NCBI GenBank assembly: GCA_009192285.1
Contig: WBVU01000004.1
Location: forward strand, 890,001-954,000
From: Morchella semilibera
Lineage: Eukaryota > Ascomycota > Pezizomycetes > Pezizales > Morchellaceae
Length of the DNA stretch: 64,000 bases
Reading direction: 5' to 3'
Shown here: positions 37,822 to 50,103 of the stretch, in pieces
Numbering within the stretch: position 1 is the first letter of the stretch
Layout of the letters: each line of letters opens with the position of its first letter
Program-made: the position numbers and the translations under genes
The notes under the pieces: generated by a model
The model's database searches: none
Told to the model about the DNA's origin: nothing
What the model saw: only the letters and a program-made list of their open reading frames with translations

Positions 37822-37910
37822 CTTCGGTGGAGGGGTAGTCTGTCAATAGGTGGCGGTGACACACAAGCAATATCCGCCACCTGTTGACAGACTTTCCCCT
37901 ACCCCCGAAG
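37822..37910. mobile_element. Foldback element, family B copy 2
   Basis: The 89-bp body has about 36-bp arms with a few mismatches: left begins CTTCGGTGGAGGGGTAGTCT, right (reverse complement) CTTCGGGGGTAGGGGAAAGT. TA flanks both ends (37820-37821 and 37911-37912). The outermost ~14 bp match the ends of the element at 17016-17088, so both may be mobilised by the same transposase. Confidence 0.75.
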
Positions 37911-39301
37911 TAGTTACATATATCTGGCGTTAAGCTAAGCTTTAGCCCATCTCGCAGGGACTAGCCCTAGCCCTAACCAGCGTAAATAATCCTTGGCAGA
38001 TGTATGGGTTTGCATGTGAAAGTGTCCCAACGAAAAATGTAGTCCGTAATTACATGTACCCATCAATGGATCAGAGCTGAGTTTCGTTGGCGTTGAAACA
38101 CAGGTGACATTAGATTTAGAAACCAGTTTTCTCTAATGAGCCGCTGTTGAAGAAAGCTTGTATGTACCTAAGTAGGTTATCACGAAAAACATAGGCGTAG
38201 AGATCTTGAGGCTGACGAGTAAGTCTAATAGGCATAATGTTACGAGGTGAAAAATTGTTGTCCTCGATTCTGTTGGGATTTGCACTCACCCCGCGTCAAC
38301 CGTGATTTAGAATGTGGGGCTGGCGAGCCGCCACAAGCGTAATTGGCCCCAGACCTGAGCAGGAGATGCGCAGTCGTGATGTATGCAGCACCCGGTACCC
38401 TGAGCTGCATTGAGGTGCGCAGAGGCCAAGCACCAACCTGCAGAGGTGTCGAGATGTTGGACCCCCGATTTGACTGCATAATACTTTTAACTGCGGGTTG
38501 CATAGACTGCGGGTTGCAAGAGTCATGGAATTACAAGCCTACTTGGGTGAATTAAGTATCTCGAAACACAAACCCTTCCCCCATGGCCATTGGAACCTCC
38601 CTGTTGGTCTTAGAAACTCTATGCGGTTGGCTAGAAACTTCCATGTTCCTACTCCTGGGTCTTGGGGGGTCGGCATGTGATACAGACTTTAGGCATACCA
38701 GGTGAACATGAAGTAGGTTCTTCGTCAGCTGCTTAAAGCCCAATTGAGAAACAATATGTGCTGGATCGAAAAGATACTAATAATTCGTTTTTTTAACTCT
38801 CTTCCAAAAACCGGATGTACTTACGAAAATTGTCTGCCTGAATCGTCTTGCTTGACTTCTGTCACATATTTGTGTTCGGTGAAGTGTCTACATGTATCTT
38901 TCCAACCATTTTTTTTCCTACTGACGTTGCTGTCCTTTTCATCCCGCGCGTGCCCGTTGGCTCGGTTGGGCATCATCAGCCCCTGCCCTGGGTAACACAA
39001 CAGCCATTCACAGGACCTCTGCTCTCCCTTGATTGGTTGCCGGTAAAAGAGGCGTGGAATTGCCGGTATGAAATGACAGGTCTTCCATTCGAACACCTTA
39101 TGGGAGAGTACAGTATCAAAGTTCCGCCGGAAAGTGATATAGACCCGTGAGCTCCGTCCTTCCTCCGATCTCTCCTACTACTGACTCTCCAACCTTCTAT
39201 CATACCCCAGAGTACTCACATCCTAATTCAGCGAATCCTTCAACAGGAAGCCCATCCCCCGATAATCATCTTTAACGGCCTGTTGCAAAGCCTTTTCAAC
39301 A

Positions 39302-42300
39302 ATGGCCGTGGAGTCGGAGGAGCCTAACGGCTCGAAGCTAATCAACACGAAGCTTCGTAAGAGGCCTGCTGAGAAAAGCGCAGATGAAGTTCCGGGGGCG
39401 AGTATGGTCTCTAAAGAGACCCTGAGCGCCGTTGAGGAGGATCTTTCAAAGCCTCGCAAGACCTTTGGCCGTACACCTGATGGCAGAAGTAACTACCCCT
39501 CCCCAAGCCCCAGCTAATTGTTACTGATGAAATGGCATTGTCCAGTCTTTGTCGTTCCCCAGACACATGACATGGTCTCTACTCTCCTGTCCCCAACACA
39601 GCCTAAGAACCTATCAGATATCACCATTCTAGGCGTTTTAGCATTACATATTGCGCTTCTTTACTTTCTTCCATTATCGCTCCGCACCCCTGTATTGTGT
39701 GCTACGTTCCTCTTCTGGAGGGCTGCTTACAATTTCGGTATCGGCGTCCTCTTACACAACCAATCCAACCGTAAATGGCTTGTTTATTGGGCTCGTAAAT
39801 CTGGCATTTTTGATTCTTCCCGCCAGCCAGTGATTTGCAAGCTTGTTAAGCAAGAAATTGAGGCCAAGATTCCCAATGAAGTAAAGAGTGGAGATTACGT
39901 TTTCGAGAATGCGCCCATTGAGTACAACACTTGGCTCGTGTTCCGCAGAGTGGTTGATTTGATCTTGATGTGTGACTTTGTCAGCTATGTCCTCTTTGCC
40001 ATGTCCTGTGCTTCCCTTCCTCAGGGTGAGGGCTGGGTATTAACGGTGGGAAGATGGGTTGGTGGTATCGTACTGTTTATGTTCAATCTTTGGGTTAAGT
40101 TGGATGCTCACAGAGTCGTCAAGGACTATGCTTGGTGTAAGTATTTCGTCCCGTAAAATGGTCTTTTGACTAAGGTGCCTTCTAGACTGGGGTGATTTCT
40201 TTTTCCTCATTGATCAGAATCTTACCTTTGACGGTGTATTCGAGATGGCACCCCATCCGATGTACTCCGTTGGTTATGCCGGATACTATGTGAGCTGTTA
40301 TTTCTTTCCTCCTAACAATGGGGATTAAATTGACATTCGTAGGGTATTTCTCTCATGGCTGCATCATACACCGTTCTCTTCACCTCTCTCCTTGCGCACG
40401 CCGCCCAATTCGCTTTTCTTACAATCGTCGAGAACCCTCATATCGATAAGACTTACAACCCTCCTGCCCCGCGCCGCAGGTCTGCCCCGCCCCCTATGGT
40501 CAGGCCTGTCTCATCCGCTGGAAAGAATAGATCGAGCTCATCTTCATCAACAGCAACTTCTTCAGCTATAATGGAAGATACAATGCAAACGGCAAAGGAT
40601 CACAAGCTCCTCGGAAAATTCGACCTTTTCCACAACACTCATCTTTCACCACCCTCTTGGTTGGATATTTGGTTGTTTTGACTCTCTTCACCCCCAATAC
40701 CTTGGCAGTTCAGACTGTATTTGTCATCCACGCACTTGTCTGGAGACTTTGGCACACTGCTGGTATTGGTGCGATTCTTCACGCACAGAGTAATAACAAG
40801 TCCTGGTTCCGACACTTTTTGAAGTTCGGAGAGACACGCGAAGAGGCCTGGAGTCAGTGGAAGAGCCTGTACCATGTTTCTTTAGTCATGTGTCATGCCT
40901 CGTTCATGGCTGCTGGCTGGAAGATGTACCACTGGCCCGCTGGAGAGGAGAAGCTCGTGCTCTTCAGACACACTGTTGGCATAATGCTTATCGCTCTCCA
41001 ACTCTGGACCTCTACCTCTATCTATGAGTCCCTGGGTGAATTCGGCTGGTTTTATGGTGACTTCTTTTACGAGCTTCCTAGTCCTGGCCTGACGTATTCA
41101 GGCATTTACAGGTACTTGAACAACCCGGAACGTCTTATTGGCTGTGCCGGAATCTGGGGTATTGTCTTGATTGCATCTTCATCGGCCATTTTCATGTTGG
41201 GTCTTTTATCACACGTTTGCGCCCTTCTGTTCATTCAATTTATCGAGAGACCACACATGCAGAAGTTGTACGGCAACAAAATTCGCCGGGAAGCTGGTGT
41301 TGTTAGAACCATTAAGAATGCCATTCCACCACCAGTTGCCAACCATATCAGATCTTTCCAAGGATCCGTTGATAAGGTGCTCTCGGAAACCACCGAGTTC
41401 GTTGAGGAATTCTTGGAATCTGCCAGACCAAAGCTTGCTCAAGGTGTCATGGGTGTAGTCAAAGATACACAGTTCTTATTCTCGCAGTACCCTGCCCGAC
41501 TTTCAATCACCCTTCTTGCCGACGACCTCGCGAACTATGATTCCAAGAAATACTCATTAAATATTGTCAACGCACTGCCACAGGAAGACTCGGATTCCCA
41601 CAGGAGCCTGTCAGTTTCTTATGGAGAGCCGATTAGGGTGGGATGGACTGCTCCGGTAAACCACTCAAGGAAGGACTGGATCGGATTGTACCGGATCACC
41701 GATAACCGCTCTCGTCTCATCACCAAAATTGCTTCTATGGGGAGGTGGATCGCTACCTGCAAAGACGAATATGACCTCTCTGAGGACGCCGAAAGCGGTA
41801 TCATCTCATCTGACATTCCTGGCTCTTGTGCCGATGACGGTGAACCAATTGTTAAGGGCGAGGTCGAGTTCTCCTGTGACAAAACATTCTGGAGTAATGG
41901 CACATACGAGTTTAGATATCACCACGACGGAAAGCATAATGTTATGGCTATTAGCTTGCCTTTTGAGATTGTTATCGACAAAGTTGAAATCAACGAAGAT
42001 GAAGATATCGCATATGTGGACAGCGAAGAAATGCAGGACAAAATTGAAAAGCACCTCTTACCGGTAGTCATCAAATGTTTTGAACGCAAGGAGGAGCTAG
42101 CGCCTTCAAACGTTAATGAAGAGTTCGGTGGCCTTGGAGAGGAGAAGTACGCCAAGAGGATTGTATACGCTGTTAAAGAAATGTTCGGTGTAGACTTTGC
42201 GCCGGAGGTTGTCCAGGCCGATGGAAATGTGAGGAAGTTGGCTTGGAGAATATGTAACGCTAAGAAGGTTCTGGTAAGTGATATCTTTGTTTTCGACCGC

Positions 42301-42394
42301 TTACGATGAGCTTTTTACTAATACTTGACTAAAATAGGCCCCCTTCAGTATGAACACTGCTGGCATCTCAACTCCAAGTACACCTAGACTATAA
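39302..42394 (+). CDS. CHO2: Phosphatidylethanolamine N-methyltransferase Cho2 (apparent 1-nt frameshift)
   Basis: Five exons: 39302-39488, 39546-40136, 40186-40289, 40343-42273 and 42338-42394, giving about 956 residues. Cho2 is a multi-pass ER membrane enzyme that performs the first S-adenosylmethionine-dependent methylation of phosphatidylethanolamine on the way to phosphatidylcholine. Family hallmarks include [16 protein letters not shown], the segment [18 protein letters not shown] and [18 protein letters not shown], several hydrophobic membrane segments and the long soluble C-terminal region. The exon lengths sum to 2870 nt, one short of a multiple of three. At 40643-40647 the frame changes between HNTHL and [16 protein letters not shown], both of which fit the protein. 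One missing T in a short T run explains this, so the gene is either recently broken or, more likely, hit by a sequencing indel. Confidence 0.93.
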
Positions 42395-44890
42395 TGTCTC
42401 TGCACATTCATGATGGCAAGCTTGCGACGATTTCTCATTTTTAATTTCCTTTTTGATAGCTCTGGTGGAGTTTGCATATTTATTTCTCCGTTTACTTTTT
42501 ACGTTGTTGATCCTTATAAAAACATTCATATTTTTCAGAGATGGGGAGGTCTTTTGGTACATCGATGAGGATAACGGTTATTTGGGTTTTCGGTTTTTCT
42601 TTCTGGCTGGTGAGTTGTATGTATGTATAGGAAAAGTGTTTGTAGGGTGGCGCGAGGATACCAATACCAGAAACTTGATTATTCCTTTTCGCTCCCATAT
42701 ACATGTCCTGCCCCACCGTGAAACCTTTTATCTCACGAACTGGCCGGGCACTTGACCCAGTGACTTTCCCCTGGGCTCGGGCTAACCTACTTGACGTTAT
42801 CGTGCCCTATACAGAAAGATTAAAGGACATTGTATCATTGTATCGATATTATATATTGACCGGTGTAACGAATATATCCTTATTCTTTTGGGGGTGGGGG
42901 CTGCTAGGTAAGCACTCACTCCTAGAAATATTCGGCCATATTTGACAATCGTGAATTTTGGGAATTGACACTCGAATTTGAAAGTTGCAGGAGGTAGAGT
43001 TGGCACTCCCGGTGCGAAAAATATCGGTGGTTGCGGATATCGCTTTAGGAAGTGGTGCATGTATTTACATGTACCTTCCTCTCTCTATTCTAGCCTCAAA
43101 CCCCTTCAAAGAAATCCGGGGGTGTTTATCTAAACATACTGTGAGTACCTGTGTTGTGTGGAGGTAATAGAGGCGGTGGTTGTGGTAAATCTTTTAGGAA
43201 GGGTGGTAGAATAGAGCAGATCTAGGCTACATGTATTTATGATTATGTAGCTGTTTGTGAGGGCTGTAACGCAGAGAAAGTAAAGAGTGGCTGCAAATTG
43301 TAGATATATAACGTGGGGCGGGGTGGAAATATGAATTTGGATATATCAGACGAAAGTGAAGCTCTGGAGCTGTTGAAAGGATGTTAATCAATGTGAATTT
43401 GGTATCTAGGTTTTGGAGGACCTTATACTACTATTTCTTTTATTTCTTTTAAAAAAAGAATAAGAAATTAAGCATTGAGTATGATCACCGATACGAAATT
43501 AAAATGGACATGCAGTGTCTATCTCGCATCCCCTAAGAAAGCTATTGGTTACAAATTATTATTGGCCGGTCTATCTAAGTTCTCTCTCAAAACATGATTG
43601 TGGTTCATATTACTTCAACCCAATTATCGTTCAGTAAACCCTGAGTCGTTCAAGTCCATTTTAGCACTGATTTTTGTCGGGTCATAGCCCATCACTCTAT
43701 TAAAGTTAAGACACCAGAATAACTTGGGACTACGCCTAGCAACCCCGAATGCCTTCACCCCACGGGTTCCAGGCTTGCATGTAACGTCGGTGCTCTATCT
43801 CACATATATTTCCTATGAGAAGTCATGATAAGGGATTCTGTATTAGACTAAGTCTTGGAAACACCCCCTCACGGACCGCCAGCCCTACTCTGAGACACCT
43901 AGTGTCAAGAATTGCGCAAGCTCGCAACGCGACTTTATTTGAGCCTCTTGACATAATCCGCGAGGTTAGGGCACATAATTTATCGATTCGATGAGTTTGA
44001 TCCTTTTTCTTGGCCATAAAATTGGGGTGTATATTCAGTACCGGTTTATCAATCTTACGGTACAAGTAGTATGCTCCAGGTTAGGTCACGGGCCAATCTC
44101 CGCCTAAATTTAATTGACCTCTTTCTGTTGGAGGGAGCTGGGCAGAATACAAGCAAGAGAATCAAGTTGAGCTTGAGATGTTTTTAAATGACGTCAATAT
44201 ATTCCCTACACGAGAGGACCCGGAAGGTCCGAACGATGGGTGGAGAGAAAGGGGGAGGAGGAGGGACGCGGTATCTGTTCCGGGGCTGAAGGGCAACTAA
44301 AAATAAGCACCTGGTAGATCTCGTATCTCAAGTAGTAGGTTAGCGTCGTCGGCCATGGTTTAATTAACAGTGTGCCTAGAATAAGACGACGGCTACTGCA
44401 GCACAAGATACTTTCTTTTCGTGCTCTATTCTATCCATTTTATGTCAGATGGGACTCTATTCTCAAAAAAGAGGGAAAACTGGGTAGAGATCAGCAACAT
44501 CAGGAGTGGCATCGTGTCCACAAGTCAAGTCTGACAATAATTGGGCATTCTCGGCAACGCCCAACTTTGCTATCTCCGAACAGATCATCTTGTCTCTGAT
44601 CCGTGCCCCGTTTCAGCTAAAGTGTTCGCTTCACCTGCGGGGTCGGTTTTTCTCGAACTACCAGTTATTCCATTCCTGTTCCTTCGGCGGTTGCCAGGAT
44701 CTTGAAAGAAGGAAGTCCCTGAAGCTTCTTTCCCTGTATCCCCTTTCTTTTTTGTATCCCTTTCCAGAGCCTCTTTCTTTCCAACAAGACAACATCGCGA
44801 CAACAGACAACATCTTCTCCAAGGCCCTTCCATCACTAGTGTCGCTCTCTCTCACCTACCTTTACATCGCCGTATGTATCCTCGCCTGCC
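42395..44890. other. Intergenic region
   Basis: About 2.5 kb between CHO2 and the GT62 gene. It includes TACATGTA palindromes at 43066 and 43228. Open frames near 42453-42755 and 44372-44979 overlap UTR or exon 1 and do not resemble proteins. The right part is the 5' flank of the mannosyltransferase gene. No mobile element was recognised. Confidence 0.55.
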
Positions 44891-46654
44891 ATGATGCCCA
44901 GGCACTCCCACGCTTATTCGAATGGCCATGCCTCGTATGGGCCAGGCTCAGGAAATACGTTTTCCATATCTCCTCATAGGTAAGAACTAAACAGTACTAA
45001 ACCACACCTTCATAATATGCTCACGGAAGCGCTTTTCCAAACAGATTCCAGCCTCGCACACAACCAGCTCTGCGTTGGCGGAGACAGATAATCTTCAAGA
45101 TATGCCTAATCGCAGGAATTTCTGCTGTGATCCTCCTGCTCATATTCCCTTCGTTCCGATTAGTCCTTCTTCCCTCGATTGGGATGTCCTCGTTCCTCAG
45201 GGACGATTCGCATATTCCCACAATACGGCATTATGATTTGTCAAATGTACAGGGCAGCGCTCGGGGATGGGAGAAGGAGGAGAGAATTCTCATGTGTGTG
45301 CCTCTCCGTGACGCCGAACCTCACTTGCCAATGTTCTTCTCCCACATGAGGAACTTCACATACCCGCATCATTTAATAGATCTGGCATTCCTGGTGTCGG
45401 ATTCAAAAGATAATACATTGCCGCTCTTGGTCGACTACCTTGAGAAGCTCCAGGCGGACCCGGACCCGCATCAGCATTTCGGGGAAATCTCGGTTATCGA
45501 GAAGGATTTTGGGCAGAAAGTTCAACAAGATGTCGAAAACAGGCACGGCTTTGCTGCCCAAGCTAGTAGAAGAAAGACAATGGCACAGGCGAGAAATTGG
45601 TTGCTTAGTGCAACTCTGAGACCATACCATAGCTGGGTGTACTGGAGAGATGCAGATGTGGAAACTGCACCCCCAACTATTCTAGAAGATCTTATGCGAC
45701 ACAACAAGGATATTATTGTGCCCAGTAAGTTTTTTTGCCTTTCTGAGTTCTTATTCCGGAACGCGCATTCTCATATCATATGATGTTACACAAACGTATT
45801 TGCTACTTCAGAGGGCTATCTACCCAATGAGACAAACGGCACCATTTTTTCTGATACCAACTCTTCGCTTAATTGAATAGATACTCCCCACTGCTAGAAA
45901 TCAGGGCTAATGATATAACTCAATCAGATGTTTGGCGACCCCTTCCCGACTGGCTCGGTGGTGAGCAGCCATATGATCTCAATTCGTGGCAGGAGTCGGA
46001 GACAGCACTAGCTCTTGCGGATACTCTCGACGAAGACGCAGTTATTGTTGAAGGCTATGCCGAATACGCAACCTGGAGGCCTCATCTTGCTTACCTTCGC
46101 GACCCATACGGTGACCCAGATGTCGAAATGGATATTGATGGTGTCGGCGGTGTTAGTATCCTTGCCAAGGCAAAGGTTTTTAGGGCAGGTGTCCACTTCC
46201 CAGCTTTCTCGTTCGAGAAACACGCCGAGACTGAGGGCTTCGGAAAGGTTAGTAAATGTTCTTAATCTCAACTATAATGCAATTGACTAATCTATGGGGT
46301 TTACAGATGGCGAAACGTATGAAATTCAGTGTCGTTGGGCTCCCGCACTATACTATTTGGCATTTGTACGAACCTTCCGCAGACGATTTGAAGCACATGG
46401 AACGCATGGAGGAAGAGCGCCTCGCCAAGGAAGCTGCCGAAAAAGAGGAAGCCGAAAAGAAAAAGAAGATGCAAGAATCCTGGAGTAGCCCTAAGGATCA
46501 ATGGGAGCAAGATAAGAGGGTAATCGACGCAGCTTTGAAAGAGAAGGAGGAAAAGCTTGGCGGCGGTGAGGAAGGACCACATGTCCATGTTGGAGACGAC
46601 GAAGTGGCAGCTCCAAAGGTTGGGCTAAAGGCAGGCGGTGGTGGTGATGCATAA
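44891..46654 (+). CDS. GT62 alpha-1,6-mannosyltransferase, Anp1/Mnn9/Van1 family (Anp1-like)
   Basis: Four exons: 44891-44979, 45045-45724, 45928-46247 and 46307-46654, giving 478 residues. It is a type II Golgi membrane protein with a short Ser/His-rich cytoplasmic tail, a signal anchor at about 47-71 and a luminal GT62 catalytic domain. Conserved features are ILMCVPLRDAEPHL, the metal-binding DAD at 232-234 (YWRDADVE), VWRPLPDWLGGEQPYDLNSW and VVGLPHYTIWHLYEP. The family forms the cis-Golgi mannan polymerase complexes that extend N-glycan mannan. The charged coiled-coil C-terminal tail (about residues 385-465) resembles Anp1 more than Mnn9 or Van1, but this assignment needs a tree. The 203-nt intron 2 is the longest in the gene. 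Confidence 0.9.
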
Positions 46655-47479
46655 ACGTCACATAAACTTTTTATTATTATTTTTTTGGTATATAGACCCA
46701 GGAGGAAGGCTGACGGGAGTGCCTGGATGCACAATAATGAGAATGAACTTACTGATACTGATGAGTCAGCATTATAGACAATTGGCCATCCACTCGAAGT
46801 GAGGAAGCTGCTTGTAATAGGGTCAAATCTTAGAGTATACGTATGTACTTGATGTGGGTCCGGTTTTTCTCTCTTAGTCCTTCTCATGATTATTGTGTCG
46901 TTGCGGTTGGGCCCATGGGGGCCCCGGTATTTCATATTATTTGCTTGCTTAAAGGGCTTCTTCTAGTTACGCCTCTTTCACTCAAGGCCCATGGACCGAG
47001 AGAGATGGCAGGGTGGATCCTGTGGTGGCTAATATCTTCTCCTGGGTATTATACTGGTATTGTGCTGTTTAGACTTTAAGAGCACTGTGCCCTCTATTTT
47101 TTAGTCATTTGTTCTTGCTTATTTATTTACTTATTCCTTATGTTGGTTGTGTCTAAAATATAGATTTACTGGGGGACGTATACTTGCTTATATGATGTTG
47201 TCATTGAAACAATTTTTTTAAAATGTTTCTCATAGAAATTGAGGTTTGCTAGAAAGAAATTCTGCCTGTTGACTTCCCCACATACACATTCCAGAATATA
47301 CCCGTCCCACGCGTAGAAGTCCATGTCGTTGCCCGTGCCACGTTATCGACCGAACCCTACCTCACTGCTTGAGCCGCCTCTCTCCCGGGACCGCATATGA
47401 CGTGTGGCAGTGAGCTCCACATCTTCGATACTTAGATCTCTTGTCTTTATTGTCCCTAAGTTTTATACAATTTATAGCT
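46655..47479. other. Short intergenic region (GT62 to V-ATPase D)
   Basis: About 0.8 kb holding the 3' flank of the mannosyltransferase gene and the promoter of the V-ATPase gene, both on the plus strand. I see no further gene, repeat or regulatory motif that I can name. Confidence 0.6.
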
Positions 47480-48460
47480 ATGTCCGGAGCAGGTGTAAGT
47501 CAATTGCTTCATACCTCTCCCCGCACGCATGTGTGATAGTGATAAAGCTAACGGATATGTTTTGTTGGGGCCCTGTAGAATCGAGAACAGGTTTTCGCGA
47601 CCCGTCAGTCGCTAGGAGTAATGAAAGGAAAACTCAAGGGCGCTGAGATCGGTACCTAACAAGTCCCCATATAGCCAATCAGGTAGAGCTATCCAGCTAA
47701 CCCACGGCAGGGCACTCTCTCCTCAAGCGTAAATCCGAAGCTCTCACCAAACGTTTCCGCGAGATAACGCGCCGTATCGATGAAGCTAAACGCAAGATGG
47801 GTCGCGTGATGCAGATCGCGGCGTTCTCTCTGGCAGAAGTCACATATGCCACCGGTGGCGGCAGTAATCTGGGGTATCAAGTACAGGAGTCGGTCAAGAC
47901 GGCAAGATTTAGGGTCAGGACGAAGCAGGAGAATGTATCTGGTGTGCTGTTGCCTGCATTTGAGAGCTATATCGTCGAGGGTAACTCAGATTTTGGGCTT
48001 ACGGGGCTAGGCAGAGGTGGACAACAGGTTCAGAAGTGTAGAGAGGTATACGGGAAGGCTGTGGAAACCTTAGTAGAGCTGGCGAGTTTGCAGGTAAGTT
48101 TTTGACCTCCCTTGGTGTTGACGGAGGCAGGGTTCTGGCTGCTGATCGGAATAGACGGCGTTTGTGATCCTCGATGATGTGATAAAGGTCGTGAACCGCC
48201 GTGTCAATGCCATCGAACACGTTATTATCCCAAGGACGGAAAACACTATCAAATATATTAACAGCGAGCTGGACGAGCTCGATCGTGAAGAGTTCTACCG
48301 CCTTAAAAAGGTCCAGGGTAAGAAACACCGCGACCAGGAAGCGGCGGATAAGGCCATGAAGGAGAAAAAGCTACTTGGCGAAGAAAAAGGCGAGGACTCT
48401 AATGTTGAGGGTGGCGGCGATATCTTAGGCGAACACGAGGATACAGATATCATCTTCTAA
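47480..48460 (+). CDS. VMA8: V-type H+-ATPase subunit D
   Basis: Four exons: 47480-47494 (only 15 nt), 47579-47651, 47711-48093 and 48155-48460, giving 258 residues. Subunit D is the central rotor stalk of the V1 sector and transmits ATP hydrolysis to proton pumping at vacuolar and endosomal membranes. The protein starts [22 protein letters not shown] and continues with [16 protein letters not shown], the glycine-rich [11 protein letters not shown] segment and the long C-terminal helix ([21 protein letters not shown]). These cover the whole family without gaps. The C-terminus is acidic, as in other fungal Vma8 proteins. The 15-nt first exon is supported by the family N-terminus and by the GTAAGT donor. 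Confidence 0.95.
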
Positions 48461-49185
48461 GAAAATGAGTGTTGTTTGTGATTAACTTGTGGTATAGTTA
48501 GCTTAGCATTGGCATGATTATGGAACATTGAGATAGATAATAAGGGTGCAGGTCTATTCCATTTTTTTGACTTCTTCGTATGCCTTTGATAGCGGTGCGG
48601 TTTTTTCTCCCCCAGAGATTTTTCTGTCAATGGATCGTGTTGTACTTTTGGGGGATTTTTTTTGGTAGCTTTGAAGCATATTTATCAGTCTTAAAAATTC
48701 ATCCTCGATAATATATGTTTTTGCATTTAGGAATAGCGGAGTTCTTCTAATTGGTGAAGCCAGGTAGAGGGTGAGGCTTTACGTATCTTACGTCATGTTT
48801 TATCACTCGATCTAACGCAAGTGACTACATGCTACAAGCTTCACAAATTCAGAATACTCTTCTCAAATCTGAACACCGCTAAATTTTTTATAGTACATAT
48901 GCTTTTCCCAGCTGTTTCCATTAAAACCTTTACAAACATAGTCCTACACCGCCCTGCGCTAAAGGATAACAATGCTTGACAGAATAGGATCTATAAACCC
49001 TATTAAAATAAATGTTCTTAGCCCACCCTAACTTGAGTGGGGGCATTTGTGCTTCGTCATTGTAACAAACCGGCTTAGAATTCCCTTATGACTGAAATCC
49101 TTTACTAGGGCATCTTGCTTGAGTAGTGATGCTTTTGCATCATTGAACGGAAAATTCATCTCCTCTCATTAACTGCGCGAAAGAT
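48461..49185. other. Convergent intergenic region
   Basis: About 0.7 kb between the V-ATPase gene and the leftward-reading F-box/ankyrin gene, so both 3' ends point into it. It is AT-rich with short T runs that could serve in transcript 3'-end formation. No gene or mobile element is visible. Confidence 0.6.
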
Positions 49186-50103
49186 TTAAATCATGAGGAA
49201 AGCCGGTGTACCGGTTGTCACCGCATACCGCAACGGTGTAATCCCTTTGTGATCCTTAGCATCTATATCAGCCCCTCTCCTTATTAAGATTCTAGCAGTC
49301 TCTTCATTGCCCCGTCTGGCTGCTAAATGCAGCGGTGTCCTCCTGGCCCCATCCAGGGCATTAACATCTGCACCGTACTCGAGCAACAACTTAATAATAA
49401 CCTCATGCCTTGTGATAGCTCCAGATTCTGTTTTCATAATTCCCCTCTCGCAGAAGTTCCATGAGGCCGGGTGATCCATGTAGTCGAATAGTCTATTCCC
49501 AAGATTATGTGGTGTCTTCCAAGCAGCCACATGCAACGGGGTTTCCCCCTTGAGCGTGCGGGCGCCCACAGAGGCCCCCCTCCGAAGCAACATCTCCACA
49601 GCTATAGGAGACTCCATATACACTGCGGTATGGAGCGGCGTATACCCGCTTACTGGCTCATACACGTCTGTATCAGCGCCCCACTCCAGTAACATCTCAA
49701 GCGCCTCTAGCGGGTCCTCGCAACGCACTGCCATATGCATGGCTGTCATTCCACTCTCATCTCGCTCATTGATGTCGACACCATACTCAAGCATCAGCAT
49801 GAGCGCTTTGGCTTCATTGTTGGAGGCGAGACTGTGGAAGACTGTGCGTCCATGATATCCGAGGCCGAAGGTGTTGACGCCATTCTTGAGTAGGAGAGAG
49901 ACGTTCGCGCGGTTCCCATAGATGGCAGCGGAGTAGAGGGCAGATGTCCCGTGTCTCCAGTTTTTAAGGGCCAGCTGGTAGAGGGAGGGCGTGAGGAGGT
50001 AGGAGAGACGCTGATTGGTGAGTGAGAGATGCGAAAGTTCTTTTACTGCGAGCTGGGCACTGATGCAGAGGAGCAGCTCGTTCGGGAGGTCAAGAAGCAA
50101 CAT
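49186..50103 (-). CDS. F-box-like / ankyrin-repeat protein
   Basis: A single-exon gene of 305 residues. Residues 3-40 (LDLPNELLLCISAQL...LSHLSLTNQRLSYLL) fit an F-box-like motif, which would bind Skp1 in an SCF ubiquitin ligase. About seven ankyrin repeats follow, with the usual TPLHxAA and LLxxGAD signatures, for example ESGMTAMHMAV, SGYTPLHTAV, KGETPLHVAA, RRTPLHLAARRG and GITPLRYAV. A non-repeat insert at about 205-235 interrupts the array. Such F-box/ankyrin proteins are common and fast-evolving in filamentous ascomycetes, and the target is unknown. The start at 50103 gives the F-box at the extreme N-terminus, as is usual. An (ATGA)n microsatellite lies 30-60 bp upstream. Confidence 0.85.
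   Translation of the reverse strand: MLLLDLPNELLLCISAQLAVKELSHLSLTNQRLSYLLTPSLYQLALKNWRHGTSALYSAAIYGNRANVSLLLKNGVNTFGLGYHGRTVFHSLASNNEAKALMLMLEYGVDINERDESGMTAMHMAVRCEDPLEALEMLLEWGADTDVYEPVSGYTPLHTAVYMESPIAVEMLLRRGASVGARTLKGETPLHVAAWKTPHNLGNRLFDYMDHPASWNFCERGIMKTESGAITRHEVIIKLLLEYGADVNALDGARRTPLHLAARRGNEETARILIRRGADIDAKDHKGITPLRYAVTTGTPAFLMI

Larger units (their letters stand above)
34950..39301. other. Repeat-rich intergenic region
   Basis: About 4.3 kb between two plus-strand genes. It contains a poly(A)-tailed retroposon with target duplication (35315-35404), two inverted-repeat elements (36922-37046, 37822-37910) and TACATGTA palindromes at 34960, 35274, 36024, 38051 and 38889. An open frame at 35734-36012 (minus) gives an unrecognised product and is not called. 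The last few hundred bases are the CHO2 5' flank. Confidence 0.6.
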
